The notes: generated from the sequence alone by a model not told the origin. A DNA stretch of 7,824 nt from Actinomycetota bacterium (GCA_017853815.1 JAFMIT010000078.1:1-7824); one strand, 5' to 3'; numbered from the stretch's first letter, positions 1 to 6,180 are shown. Numbers and translations are program-made.

Positions 1-89
1 GCCAAGGGTTTGATCGAATTCTCAACAAAGAGCAAGCGGCGCGCGAACTCCAGCGCCCGTACGCATCACCCTCTGGCCCCGCCTGCTAA
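1..89 (+). CDS. possible 3' end of a rightward gene, truncated by the window edge
   Basis: Reading frame 3 is open from the left edge to a TAA at 87-89 and gives 28 residues ending ELQRPYASPSGPAC. The stretch FDRILNKEQAARELQRPY looks like a soluble helical C-terminus, and about 60% of third positions are G or C. It would converge on the leftward tRNA, with the inverted repeat at 94-147 between them, which is a sensible place for a gene to end. Against it: frame 1 is also open (to a TAG at 109-111, inside the repeat), the piece is short, and I recognise no family. Frame 3 is preferred only because its stop falls before the hairpin. Confidence 0.25.
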   Translation, partial: QGFDRILNKEQAARELQRPYASPSGPAC

Positions 90-147
90 AACACCAACGT
101 TCTGTCGTTAGACCACGGAAAACAGAGGTCTAACGACAGAACGTTGG
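87..147 (-). terminator. probable intrinsic terminator: perfect 21-bp inverted repeat downstream of tRNA-Ser
   Basis: The arms at 94-114 and 127-147 are perfectly complementary over 21 bp, with a 12-nt loop (ACGGAAAACAGA) at 115-126. On the minus strand the hairpin begins 6 nt after the encoded CCA of tRNA-Ser and is followed by TGTTTTA (87-93 reversed), a short U-tract. On the plus strand the hairpin is followed by CTGAAATGG, with no U-tract. This polarity favours termination of the leftward tadA/tRNA unit. The stem is unusually long and only about half G+C, so a protein-binding site or other role cannot be excluded. Nothing marks it as an insertion-sequence end. Confidence 0.55.
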
Positions 148-153
148 CTGAAA

Positions 154-243
154 TGGCGGTGACGGTGGGATTTGAACCCACGGTGGGCTTGCACCCACAC
201 AACTTTTCGAGAGTTGCACCTTCGGCCGCTCGGACACGTCACC
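154..243 (-). tRNA. tRNA-Ser (anticodon CGA), CCA encoded
   Basis: Read on the minus strand, a 7-bp acceptor stem pairs GGTGACG (243-237) with CGTCACC (164-158), followed by discriminator G at 157 and an encoded CCA (156-154). The anticodon stem CAACT/AGTTG encloses the loop CTCGAAA, so the anticodon is CGA, reading the serine codon UCG. A long variable arm (GTGGGTGCAAGCCCAC region) makes it a class II tRNA. The T arm is GTGGG-TTCAAAT-CCCAC. The G discriminator and long variable arm are serine identity features. The gene lies 44 nt downstream of tadA on the same strand, so the two may share a transcript. The 90-nt length includes CCA. Confidence 0.97.
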
Positions 244-287
244 GCGGCGAAGACTACCCGAGCCGCGAGGTGCACCGACGAGGGCGG

Positions 288-755
288 TTAGCGTTGAGCA
301 GCGAAGAAGTCTTTGAGCAGCTGCGCAGATTCCGCGGCACTCACGCCCGCTACAACCTCCGTTTGGTGCAAGTGCCGGCGATCGCGCACGACATCAAATA
401 GTGAACCGACCGCACCCGTTCGTGGCTCATCAGCGCCGAACACCAGCCGCGCGATGCGTGCGTTGATGATAGCTCCGGCGCACATCGTGCATGGTTCCAA
501 CGTGACGACGAGATTGCAGTCGTCGAGCCGCCAGGTGCCTAAAGCAGAAGCCGCCTCACGCATCGCCATCACCTCAGCATGGGCGGTGGGGTCACCGAGC
601 TCTTCGCGCTGATTGCGGCCACGACCAATGATGCCGCCCGCTGGTGACAGCACCACTGCACCCACCGGCACATCGCCGTGTGCCAGACACTGCCCAGCAA
701 GCTCAAGCGCTGTGTGCATGGCTTCAATATCGGCGGCGAGAAATTTCACAGACAC
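288..755 (-). CDS. tadA: tRNA-specific adenosine deaminase TadA
   Basis: This 155-residue cytidine/deoxycytidylate-deaminase-fold protein converts the wobble adenosine 34 of tRNA-Arg(ACG) to inosine, so one tRNA can read three arginine codons. The zinc-site signatures are intact: HAE at 59-61 (His59 zinc ligand, Glu61 proton shuttle) and PCTMC at 88-92 (Cys89 and Cys92). They fall close to His57, Glu59, Cys87 and Cys90 of the E. coli enzyme. The N-terminal HGDVPVGAVV and the GTWRLDDCNLVVTLEPC block are typical of the family. The start is GTG (755-753) with AGGGG six nucleotides upstream (766-762); an in-frame GTG two codons later is less well spaced. The gene is divergent from upp across 47 nt. 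The essential function and family length suggest a working copy. Confidence 0.95.
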   Translation of the reverse strand: MSVKFLAADIEAMHTALELAGQCLAHGDVPVGAVVLSPAGGIIGRGRNQREELGDPTAHAEVMAMREAASALGTWRLDDCNLVVTLEPCTMCAGAIINARIARLVFGADEPRTGAVGSLFDVVRDRRHLHQTEVVAGVSAAESAQLLKDFFAAQR

Positions 756-761
756 AGTCTG

Positions 762-766
762 CCCCT
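762..766 (-). promoter_or_regulatory. ribosome binding site of tadA
   Basis: On the minus strand AGGGG lies 6 nt before the GTG at 755-753. It favours this GTG over the in-frame GTG two codons downstream, which would have a 12-nt spacing. Confidence 0.6.
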
Positions 767-790
767 ATACCCGCACGATTATTGGAGGAC

Positions 791-796
791 TACCTT
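791..796 (+). promoter_or_regulatory. putative -10 element of upp (leaderless start)
   Basis: TACCTT fits the actinobacterial TANNNT -10 pattern. Its last T is 6 nt before the upp ATG at 803, which would put transcription start at or next to the A of ATG, giving a leaderless mRNA. A GGAGG at 784-788 is 14 nt from the ATG, too far for a typical Shine-Dalgarno site, and would lie upstream of the transcript. The same CTACCTTT, at the same distance, precedes the esterase at 6181. No convincing -35 box is visible. Confidence 0.45.
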
Positions 797-802
797 TCCC
801 TC

Positions 803-1441
803 ATGCGTATTCATGTTGCAGACCACCCTCTCATCACCCAAAAGCTGACTGTGCTTCGCGATGAACGTACTGATTCTCCGACTTTTCGTCGGCTCGTCGA
901 CGAGCTAGTCACTCTGCTGGCTTACGAAGCAACGCGCGGTATTCGCGTCACAGAAGTGGAAGTCACCACGCCCGTTGCCAAGACAAAAGGTGTTGCGCTG
1001 TCCGACCCCAAGCCGCTCGTCGTACCGATCTTGCGCGCTGGTCTCGGCATGCTCGACGGCATGATCCGCATGCTGCCGACTGCAGAGATTGGTTTTCTCG
1101 GCATGGTCCGCAACGAAGAAACTCTCGAAGCCACGACGTACGCCGATCGCCTGCCACACGACCTCCAGGGTCGCCAGGTTTATGTACTCGATCCCATGCT
1201 CGCTACGGGTGGCTCACTCGAAGCGGCAATTGAATTGTTGCTTGCTCGTGGTGCAACCGACGTGACGGCGTTGTGCCTGATTGCTGCACCAGAAGGTTTG
1301 AAGCGCCTTCAAGATACTTTCGGCAGCCGCATCGACGTCGCCGTCATGTGCGCGGGGCTTGATGAGAAGCTCAACGAGAAGGGTTACATCGTGCCCGGAC
1401 TCGGCGACGCAGGAGACCGGCTGTACGGCAGCGCCGAATAG
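803..1441 (+). CDS. upp: uracil phosphoribosyltransferase
   Basis: This cytosolic salvage enzyme joins uracil to PRPP to give UMP and pyrophosphate. The 212 residues match the family length of about 208. The PRPP loop is VLDPMLATGGS at 128-138. The uracil-binding C-terminal motif is YIVPGLGDAGDR at 195-206. RAGLGMLDGM (78-87) and YEATR (41-45) are also typical. The frame stays open upstream to 644, but that extension overlaps tadA, has low-complexity wording unlike Upp, and the family begins at MRIHVADHPL, so I place the start at 803. The next gene begins 2 nt after the TAG stop, so upp appears to lead a three-gene operon. Residue patterns resemble actinobacterial Upp proteins. Confidence 0.96.
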   Translation: MRIHVADHPLITQKLTVLRDERTDSPTFRRLVDELVTLLAYEATRGIRVTEVEVTTPVAKTKGVALSDPKPLVVPILRAGLGMLDGMIRMLPTAEIGFLGMVRNEETLEATTYADRLPHDLQGRQVYVLDPMLATGGSLEAAIELLLARGATDVTALCLIAAPEGLKRLQDTFGSRIDVAVMCAGLDEKLNEKGYIVPGLGDAGDRLYGSAE

Positions 1442-1443
1442 CG

Positions 1444-2328
1444 ATGGTTCACCACGCCACCACGCGCGACAGCGCCAGAGCGCTCATTGCGGATCTGTTC
1501 GCTAAACGCTCGGTGGTGTTGCTCGGTGAATCGCACATGATCAAAGAGAATCTTGATTTTGTTGCGGAACTCATCCCCTGGCTTCATTCCATTGGGGTGC
1601 ACCGAGTCGCGGTGGAGTTTGGGGCTGAAGAGTTTCAATCTCGCGTTGATGCTCTGATCACCGCTGACACCTACGACGAAGTCGAAGCTCGCAACATTCT
1701 TTTCGGCTACAACACAGGTTGGCCTTACGTCGAATATCACGCGTTGTATCGAGCAGCGTGGGAACTCAATCGAACCTTGCCGCAGGACGCTCCACGTTTT
1801 CGGATCATCAACGCTTCATACGTTTTCGATTGGGCGCATTGGAACGGCGAGCGGACAGCCGCGACGATGAATGCAGTTTTTCATCGCGGATATATCAACG
1901 ATTTTCGTGCCGATCGCATTGTTGAACAGGTAGACGCCGGTCAGCGCGTGCTTGGGCTGTTCGGCGCGTTTCATGTTCTCAAAGGTGACGAGCTGCCATT
2001 TGAGATTGAGTGGCTCGATCATCCACGACCTGCACTTGGTCAGATTCTGAGCGATCGACTGGCTCGACGGGTTGCGTCGATTGGACTACATCCCGATCTC
2101 GATAGCGGCGAAGAAGGTTTCGGATCGTTGTGGCAACTCGACGGAAGTTGGGATGGGCACATCAGTCTGAAGGCACATGCAGACCTCACGCAGTGCACGA
2201 TTGATGAAGCATTTCTCGATGGCCACGCGTTCAGCGAAGTGCTAAATGCCTGGCCTGATCCAGACTGGACTCCAACGCCCCTCGACGTCGACGACTACTG
2301 GCGCATCATTAAGGCACGTGAATTGTGA
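1444..2328 (+). CDS. Tiki/EreA/ChaN-like putative metal-dependent hydrolase, function unknown
   Basis: A 294-residue soluble protein with no signal peptide or membrane segment. It carries the hallmark pattern of the superfamily that groups erythromycin esterase, ChaN, TraB/PrgY and Tiki: a strand followed by GESH (Gly28-His31) in VVLLGESHMIKEN, a second strand ending AVEFG (Glu58), and a distal GAFH (Gly174-His177) in VLGLFGAFHVLKG. Members use such Gly-x-x-His and Glu residues at the active site, so a hydrolase is likely; the substrate is unknown. Other segments that may serve as family markers are GWPYVEYH (92-99) and INASYVFDW (122-130). The start ATG is 2 nt after the upp stop with no clear ribosome site, implying translational coupling; the next Met (32) lies inside the motif. 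It overlaps the downstream hydrolase by 4 nt. A macrolide-resistance role is not supported by context. Confidence 0.7.
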   Translation: MVHHATTRDSARALIADLFAKRSVVLLGESHMIKENLDFVAELIPWLHSIGVHRVAVEFGAEEFQSRVDALITADTYDEVEARNILFGYNTGWPYVEYHALYRAAWELNRTLPQDAPRFRIINASYVFDWAHWNGERTAATMNAVFHRGYINDFRADRIVEQVDAGQRVLGLFGAFHVLKGDELPFEIEWLDHPRPALGQILSDRLARRVASIGLHPDLDSGEEGFGSLWQLDGSWDGHISLKAHADLTQCTIDEAFLDGHAFSEVLNAWPDPDWTPTPLDVDDYWRIIKAREL

Positions 2329-3191
2329 ATCTGACTCTCGCCGATGGTCGAACACTCCAGTGGACTGACAACGGAATCGAATCCACGTCGACACTCGTGT
2401 TTCATCATGGCACCACCATCGCCATGGATGTGTGGGATATGTGGCTTAAAACGGCTGCCGAAAAGGGTGTGCGAGCAATCGCTCTCAATCGCCCTGGCGT
2501 CCACCACAGCACACGCAACGTCGGCCGTCGAATCATCGACGATGTCGCGGATGCGCGTGAACTGCTGCAGCATCTGAATATCGAATCGTTTGTCGCTGTT
2601 GGCTGGTCTGGTGGCGGTGCGCGAGCGCTGGGCTCGGGTCTCATTGAAAATTGTCGCGCGATTCACACCATTGCAGGCATTTCGCCAATGAATCCAGATG
2701 ACCCATCGACGTACGCAGGCATGTCTGAGGAGCGGATTGAACAGACACGAAAATTCCTCGGAGACTATTCCGAAATCGTTCGTGTGCGGGGCGAGTCGTT
2801 CGAAGACGATGTGAAAATGACAGAAGAGATGGCACTCGAGTTTCTCAGTCAGCTACCTAATTTTGCTTCATTCGAAAATGACTACCGAGACTTCGCGCGA
2901 GACTTCACGGCCTGCGTTCTCAACGCGCTGATGCAAGGTGTCGAACCTGACGCAGATGATTACCTGGGAAACATCAGCCCGTGGGGCTTTGAGTTAACCG
3001 AGATCACCAAGCCAGTCACCGTGTGGCATGGCGACGTCGACGACGATGTAATTGTTTCTCGCGGCGAGTACAACCATGAGCACCTGCCGCATTCACGTTT
3101 TCACCGTCTCGAGGGTCAGGGCCACATCAGCATCATGGTCGAGGCGCGGGCAGAGATTCTGAATGCTGCCATCGAATCATTGGGCGTTTAG
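2325..3191 (+). CDS. alpha/beta hydrolase
   Basis: A 288-residue alpha/beta-hydrolase-fold protein, probably cytosolic (no signal peptide). The catalytic elements appear in the expected order: oxyanion-hole HHGT at 27-30, nucleophile elbow GWSGG with Ser95, acid residue in WHGDVDDDV (Asp239 by the G-x-x-D-x-x-V spacing), and the histidine His267 in EGQGHIS. A cap region lies between about residues 120 and 220, with a charged stretch of acidic helices. The GTG start overlaps the upstream stop as GTGA, with AAGG at 2311-2314 as a possible ribosome site. The gene is the last of the apparent upp operon and ends just before a strong hairpin. The substrate cannot be told: esterases, lipases, epoxide hydrolases and haloperoxidase-like enzymes all share this pattern. 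Confidence 0.85.
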   Translation: MNLTLADGRTLQWTDNGIESTSTLVFHHGTTIAMDVWDMWLKTAAEKGVRAIALNRPGVHHSTRNVGRRIIDDVADARELLQHLNIESFVAVGWSGGGARALGSGLIENCRAIHTIAGISPMNPDDPSTYAGMSEERIEQTRKFLGDYSEIVRVRGESFEDDVKMTEEMALEFLSQLPNFASFENDYRDFARDFTACVLNALMQGVEPDADDYLGNISPWGFELTEITKPVTVWHGDVDDDVIVSRGEYNHEHLPHSRFHRLEGQGHISIMVEARAEILNAAIESLGV

Positions 3192-3231
3192 CTCCCGGCG
3201 GATTCCGCGAGGTACCTGGTCCTGCACATGA

Positions 3232-3259
3232 AAATGCCCAGTCCGAAGACTGGGCATTT
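3232..3259. terminator. bidirectional intrinsic terminator between convergent operons
   Basis: AAATGCCCAGT (3232-3242) and ACTGGGCATTT (3249-3259) form a perfect 11-bp stem, extended to 12 bp by C3243-G3248 around a tetraloop. On the minus strand the loop reads C-TTCG-G, the exceptionally stable UUCG tetraloop, and the stem runs into TTTTCATG, a U-tract ending the pnt transcript. On the plus strand the tail ATTTCCGTGTTT is weaker but usable for the upp operon. It sits 40 nt after the alpha/beta hydrolase stop and 12 nt after the pntB stop. Confidence 0.85.
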
Positions 3260-3271
3260 CCGTGTTTGGAA

Positions 3272-4672
3272 TCAGAGAGACTTCAAAGCTGCAACCACCT
3301 TGGTCAACGATTCCTTTGCGTCACCGAAAAGCAAAGTGGTCTTCGGATCGAAGAGCAATTCGTTTTCGATGCCCGCAAAACCGGGGCGCATCGAGCGCTT
3401 GAGGAACACTACTTGTTGTGCTTGATCGACATCAAGGATGGGCATTCCATAGATCGGAGCTGACTTGTCGCTGCGAGCAGCAGGGTTGACGACGTCGTTA
3501 GCACCGACAACCAGAGCCACATCGGCCATCGGGAACTCTGGATTGATTTCATCCATTTCTTTGAGCTGCTCATAAGGCACTTGGGCTTCGGCCAACAATA
3601 CGTTCATGTGACCAGGCATGCGGCCTGCCACTGGATGAATCGCGTAATCAACCTCGACACCGCGGGCGATAAGCAAGTCTGCGAGTTCGCGCAAAGTCGA
3701 TTGTGCCTGGGCGACGGCGAGACCGTAGCCAGGAACAAAGATGACCTTGCGCGCGTAACCGAGCATGATCGCAATGTCCTGTGGTCCACCACTCTTGACT
3801 GGGCGATCTTCTGCACCGCCAGCGGCACCATCTCCCTTCTTGGCAGTGAATGCACCAAACAAGGTGTTCGTAATCGGACGGCCCATGGCCTGCGCCATCA
3901 TCTGCGTGAGCAGCGTGCCAGAGGCGCCAACGAGCGTGCCCGCGACAATCAACAATACGTTGCCGAGTACGTAGCCGGACGCCGCCACCGAAAGACCAGT
4001 GAAAGCGTTGAGAAGTGAAATCACAATCGGGACATCCGCGCCGCCGACAGGAAGCACGAACAGCACACCAAGAATGAGTGAGAGCACGAGCAGTCCGAAC
4101 AGCAAAGCGTTCGTCGGTGCTGCGACGAGCATGAATGCCGATGCGATGACACCGAGCGCAACGAGTGGCGTGATGATCTTGCCCAATGGAATGACAACGG
4201 GGCGCGAGGTCATGAGTTCTTGAAGTTTCATAAACGTCAAAATCGAGCCAGTGAACGAAATCGAACCAACAACCACTGTAAACACCGTGGCGCCGAGCGC
4301 GATCTTGTCGATGCTTGCGCCCGCAGCTCCGGCACCAACGTTGAGGAACTCAATGACAGAGACGAGAGCGGCCGCGCCACCACCGACACCGTTAAAGAGC
4401 GCCACCATCTGTGGCATCTGCGTCATCTGCACGCGCTTGGCGGCAGGCCAGCCGACACCGACACCAATCGCAATGGCGACAAGAATCAGTGGCAAGTTCT
4501 TCAGGCCTTCAATCTGGAAAAAGATTGCGGCAGTTGCGACGGTGGCAGCGAGGGCACCAATCAGGTTGCCATTACGCGCGGTGCGCGGAGCTGACAGACC
4601 CTTCAACGCGAGGATGAAGCCGACAGCGGTGACAATTTCAAGGAGCCGAGCCCAGGTTGGTACTGCCTCCAT
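3272..4672 (-). CDS. pntB: NAD(P) transhydrogenase subunit beta (PntB)
   Basis: This subunit supplies part of the membrane proton channel (domain II) and the NADP(H)-binding domain III of the proton-translocating transhydrogenase, which reduces NADP+ with NADH at the expense of the proton gradient. The 466 residues match the usual length of about 460. Residues 8-255 hold roughly nine hydrophobic segments, including the conserved QMPQMVALFNGVGGGAA (86-102) and VGGADVPIVISLLNAFTG (209-226). A Gly/Ala-rich linker (278-297) leads to domain III, with GYGLAVAQAQ (316-325), RMPGHMNVLLAEA (351-363), VVGANDVVNPAA (388-399) and KRSMRPGFAGIEN (425-437). It starts 2 nt after the pntAB stop and ends before the hairpin at 3232-3259, so it is the last gene of the operon. 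No defect is visible. Confidence 0.97.
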   Translation of the reverse strand: MEAVPTWARLLEIVTAVGFILALKGLSAPRTARNGNLIGALAATVATAAIFFQIEGLKNLPLILVAIAIGVGVGWPAAKRVQMTQMPQMVALFNGVGGGAAALVSVIEFLNVGAGAAGASIDKIALGATVFTVVVGSISFTGSILTFMKLQELMTSRPVVIPLGKIITPLVALGVIASAFMLVAAPTNALLFGLLVLSLILGVLFVLPVGGADVPIVISLLNAFTGLSVAASGYVLGNVLLIVAGTLVGASGTLLTQMMAQAMGRPITNTLFGAFTAKKGDGAAGGAEDRPVKSGGPQDIAIMLGYARKVIFVPGYGLAVAQAQSTLRELADLLIARGVEVDYAIHPVAGRMPGHMNVLLAEAQVPYEQLKEMDEINPEFPMADVALVVGANDVVNPAARSDKSAPIYGMPILDVDQAQQVVFLKRSMRPGFAGIENELLFDPKTTLLFGDAKESLTKVVAALKSL

Positions 4673-4674
4673 GT

Positions 4675-4962
4675 TTATTCACCATCCTTGCGTGGCTTGA
4701 ACATCTCAAGCATGCGGTCAGTAACAACGAAGCCACCAACCATGTTGATGGTCGCGAGCACAATCGCGAGCAAGCCGAGAATCAATTCAATCGCGGAGTC
4801 AGCGTGACCGGTCACCATGATCGCGCCGATCAAGACAATGCCGTGAATAGCGTTGGCGCCAGACATCAGCGGCGTGTGAAGCACCGCCGAGACTTTTGAG
4901 ATGACTTCGATGCCGACGAAGATCGACAGCACAAAAATGGTGAGCAGCGAAATCGCATCCAT
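4675..4962 (-). CDS. pntAB: NAD(P) transhydrogenase subunit alpha part 2 (PntAB, membrane piece)
   Basis: A 95-residue integral membrane protein equivalent to the C-terminal membrane part of fused PntA; with PntB it forms the proton-conducting domain II. The signatures are SKVSAVLHTPLMSGANAIHG (22-41) and INMVGGFVVTDRMLEMFK (71-88). Three hydrophobic segments are visible (about 3-20, 38-52 and 57-80). E. coli PntA has four helices in this part; aligned from memory, its first one has no counterpart here, and short PntAB proteins of this kind are known in actinobacteria. The ATG follows directly on the pntAA TAA with no gap, and pntB starts 2 nt after its stop, so the three are surely cotranscribed and probably translationally coupled. 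Confidence 0.95.
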   Translation of the reverse strand: MDAISLLTIFVLSIFVGIEVISKVSAVLHTPLMSGANAIHGIVLIGAIMVTGHADSAIELILGLLAIVLATINMVGGFVVTDRMLEMFKPRKDGE

Positions 4963-6084
4963 TTAGGCAACTTCCTTTCTGATGTCGCCCAGTAGGACTA
5001 CTGCGCAGCCGTCGATGATTTCATCTTCAAGATCAGGTGCACCTTCGCCGTTCTTGACGAAGAGCGAGAGCAGCGAATGCACGTTGGCGCTGTAGAGACG
5101 CGACGCATGTACGGCGAGCTGCGAAGGCACATCCTTGCCACCCCATTGCCAAATAAAGCCGCCTTCGACTTCGACCGCGACGATTTCGCCCGCTTCAGAA
5201 CCTTCGACGTTGCCGCCGGTTTCGGCTGCGAGGTCAACAATCACAGAACCTGCCTGCATGGTCTTGACCATGTCTGCGGTCACGAGCATTGGTGCGCGAC
5301 GACCTGGCACCGCCGCGGTCGTGATGAGCACATCCGCTTTCGAAATATGTGGCGTTAGCAGTTCGCGCTGACGAGCTGCGCGCTCTTCCGTCATTTCCTT
5401 GGCGTAACCGCCGCCACCATCGAGCGCCTCAAGATCAAGCGTGATGAACGTGGCACCCATGGAACGAACTTCGTCAGCGGATGCCGGGCGAACGTCGTAA
5501 GCACTGACGCGAGCGCCGAGGCGCTTGGCTGTAGCGATGGCCTGCAGACCAGCGACACCCGCACCGAGGACCACAACGTTGGCTGGTTGCACAGTGCCAG
5601 CGGCAGTCATAAGCAGTGGGAAGAACTTCGGCAGCAATTCCGCGCCAACCAGCGCAGCGCGATAGCCAGCGCAGAGCGCCTGTGACGTGAGTGCGTCCAT
5701 CGACTGGGCGCGCGAAATGCGTGGCACTAATTCGAACGAAAGCGAGGTCGCACCGGCGGCGGCGAGTGCGCGAATCTGCTTGCCATCAGTGCTCGGCGCG
5801 AGGAACGAAACCGTGACCGCACCTGGCTTGAGCTTTTTGGCATCTTTGGGTTCGAGCGGGCGCACCGACGCAACAATGTCAGCTGCCTTCAGCGCAGTCG
5901 TGATGTTCTTGGCGATGGTGGCGCCGGCCGCTACATACAGGGAGTCGGGAGCACCTGACTCTTCACCTGCGCCGCTTTCGACGATGACTTCGAGACCGAG
6001 TGCGCTCAACTTGCCGACCAAATCTGGGACGACAGCGACGCGGAGTTCACCTTCTCGGGTCTCTTTGGGGACTACTAACTTCAT
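4963..6084 (-). CDS. pntAA: NAD(P) transhydrogenase subunit alpha part 1 (PntAA, NAD(H)-binding)
   Basis: This peripheral cytoplasmic domain I binds NADH and passes hydride to NADP+ on PntB. The 373 residues lack membrane segments and match stand-alone PntAA proteins (about 380). An alanine-dehydrogenase/PNT N-terminal domain begins VPKETREGELRVAVVP (5-20). The signature PRISRAQSMDALTSQA spans 121-136. The Rossmann fingerprint is VVLGAGVAG (171-179), with AYDVRP (195-200) whose Asp197 should contact the adenosine ribose. GGYAKEM (225-231) is the mobile-loop region. Of the nicotinamide-site residues known as Arg127, Gln132, Asp135 and Ser138 in Rhodospirillum rubrum, the first three appear as Arg122, Gln127 and Asp130, and the fourth position is Thr133. 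It is first in the operon; only weak GAGAG precedes the ATG. Confidence 0.96.
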   Translation of the reverse strand: MKLVVPKETREGELRVAVVPDLVGKLSALGLEVIVESGAGEESGAPDSLYVAAGATIAKNITTALKAADIVASVRPLEPKDAKKLKPGAVTVSFLAPSTDGKQIRALAAAGATSLSFELVPRISRAQSMDALTSQALCAGYRAALVGAELLPKFFPLLMTAAGTVQPANVVVLGAGVAGLQAIATAKRLGARVSAYDVRPASADEVRSMGATFITLDLEALDGGGGYAKEMTEERAARQRELLTPHISKADVLITTAAVPGRRAPMLVTADMVKTMQAGSVIVDLAAETGGNVEGSEAGEIVAVEVEGGFIWQWGGKDVPSQLAVHASRLYSANVHSLLSLFVKNGEGAPDLEDEIIDGCAVVLLGDIRKEVA

Positions 6085-6090
6085 ACAACC

Positions 6091-6102
6091 AACTCTCGAG
6101 TT
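6091..6102. repeat. short inverted repeat just upstream of pntAA
   Basis: AACTC-TC-GAGTT is a perfect 5-bp inverted repeat with a 2-nt spacer, 6 nt outside the pntAA start codon. On the minus strand its GAGAG may also be the ribosome site of pntAA. It could be a small operator, but 5-bp arms arise easily by chance. Confidence 0.25.
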
Positions 6103-6168
6103 ACGTGCGCGGGTAAGTGTGCCAGCGTTCTCGCACCTTTACTAACACCAAATCAGGGTGCAGGGCTC

Positions 6169-6174
6169 TACCTT
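6169..6174 (+). promoter_or_regulatory. putative -10 element of the esterase/aldo-keto reductase pair (leaderless start)
   Basis: TACCTT (TANNNT pattern) ends 6 nt before the ATG at 6181, and no Shine-Dalgarno sequence lies between, so translation of a leaderless transcript is the simplest reading. The eight bases CTACCTTT and their distance to ATG are the same as in front of upp. I could not pick out a convincing -35 box, nor a clear promoter for the divergent pnt operon in the same 96-nt gap. Confidence 0.45.
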
Positions 6175-6180
6175 TGGCAC

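Noticed and set aside
1..243. tRNA-Ser as a phage or island attachment site
   Set aside because: No second copy of the tRNA 3' end is seen in the window, and there is no integrase or excisionase-like gene. The inverted repeat is not a direct repeat of tRNA sequence.
144..401. An 85-codon plus-strand frame across the tRNA and tadA
   Set aside because: It runs antisense through the whole tRNA-Ser gene and the end of tadA, so it is not a plausible protein.
784..788. GGAGG as the Shine-Dalgarno site of upp
   Set aside because: The 14-nt spacing to the ATG is too long, and a TANNNT element lies between it and the start, suggesting it is upstream of the transcript.
644..802. An upstream in-frame extension of upp to an ATG at 644
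   Set aside because: It would lie over tadA on the other strand, its wording is unlike any Upp N-terminus, and homology begins exactly at MRIHVADHPL (ATG 803).
1444..2328. A macrolide-resistance erythromycin esterase
   Set aside because: Only the shared superfamily motifs match. The context is housekeeping, and the length (294) is well short of the roughly 400 residues usual for EreA/EreB.
3581..4018. A 145-codon plus-strand frame opposite pntB
   Set aside because: It is antisense to the conserved domain III and linker of PntB and has no recognisable motif; it is a shadow of a GC-biased gene.
4251..4700. A 149-codon plus-strand frame opposite pntB
   Set aside because: Its Ala/Thr/Pro-rich composition is typical of an antisense shadow; PntB on the other strand is unambiguous.
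5687..6145. A 152-codon plus-strand frame opposite pntAA
   Set aside because: It is Ser/Ala/Thr-rich, has no motif, and lies antisense to the conserved NAD-binding subunit.
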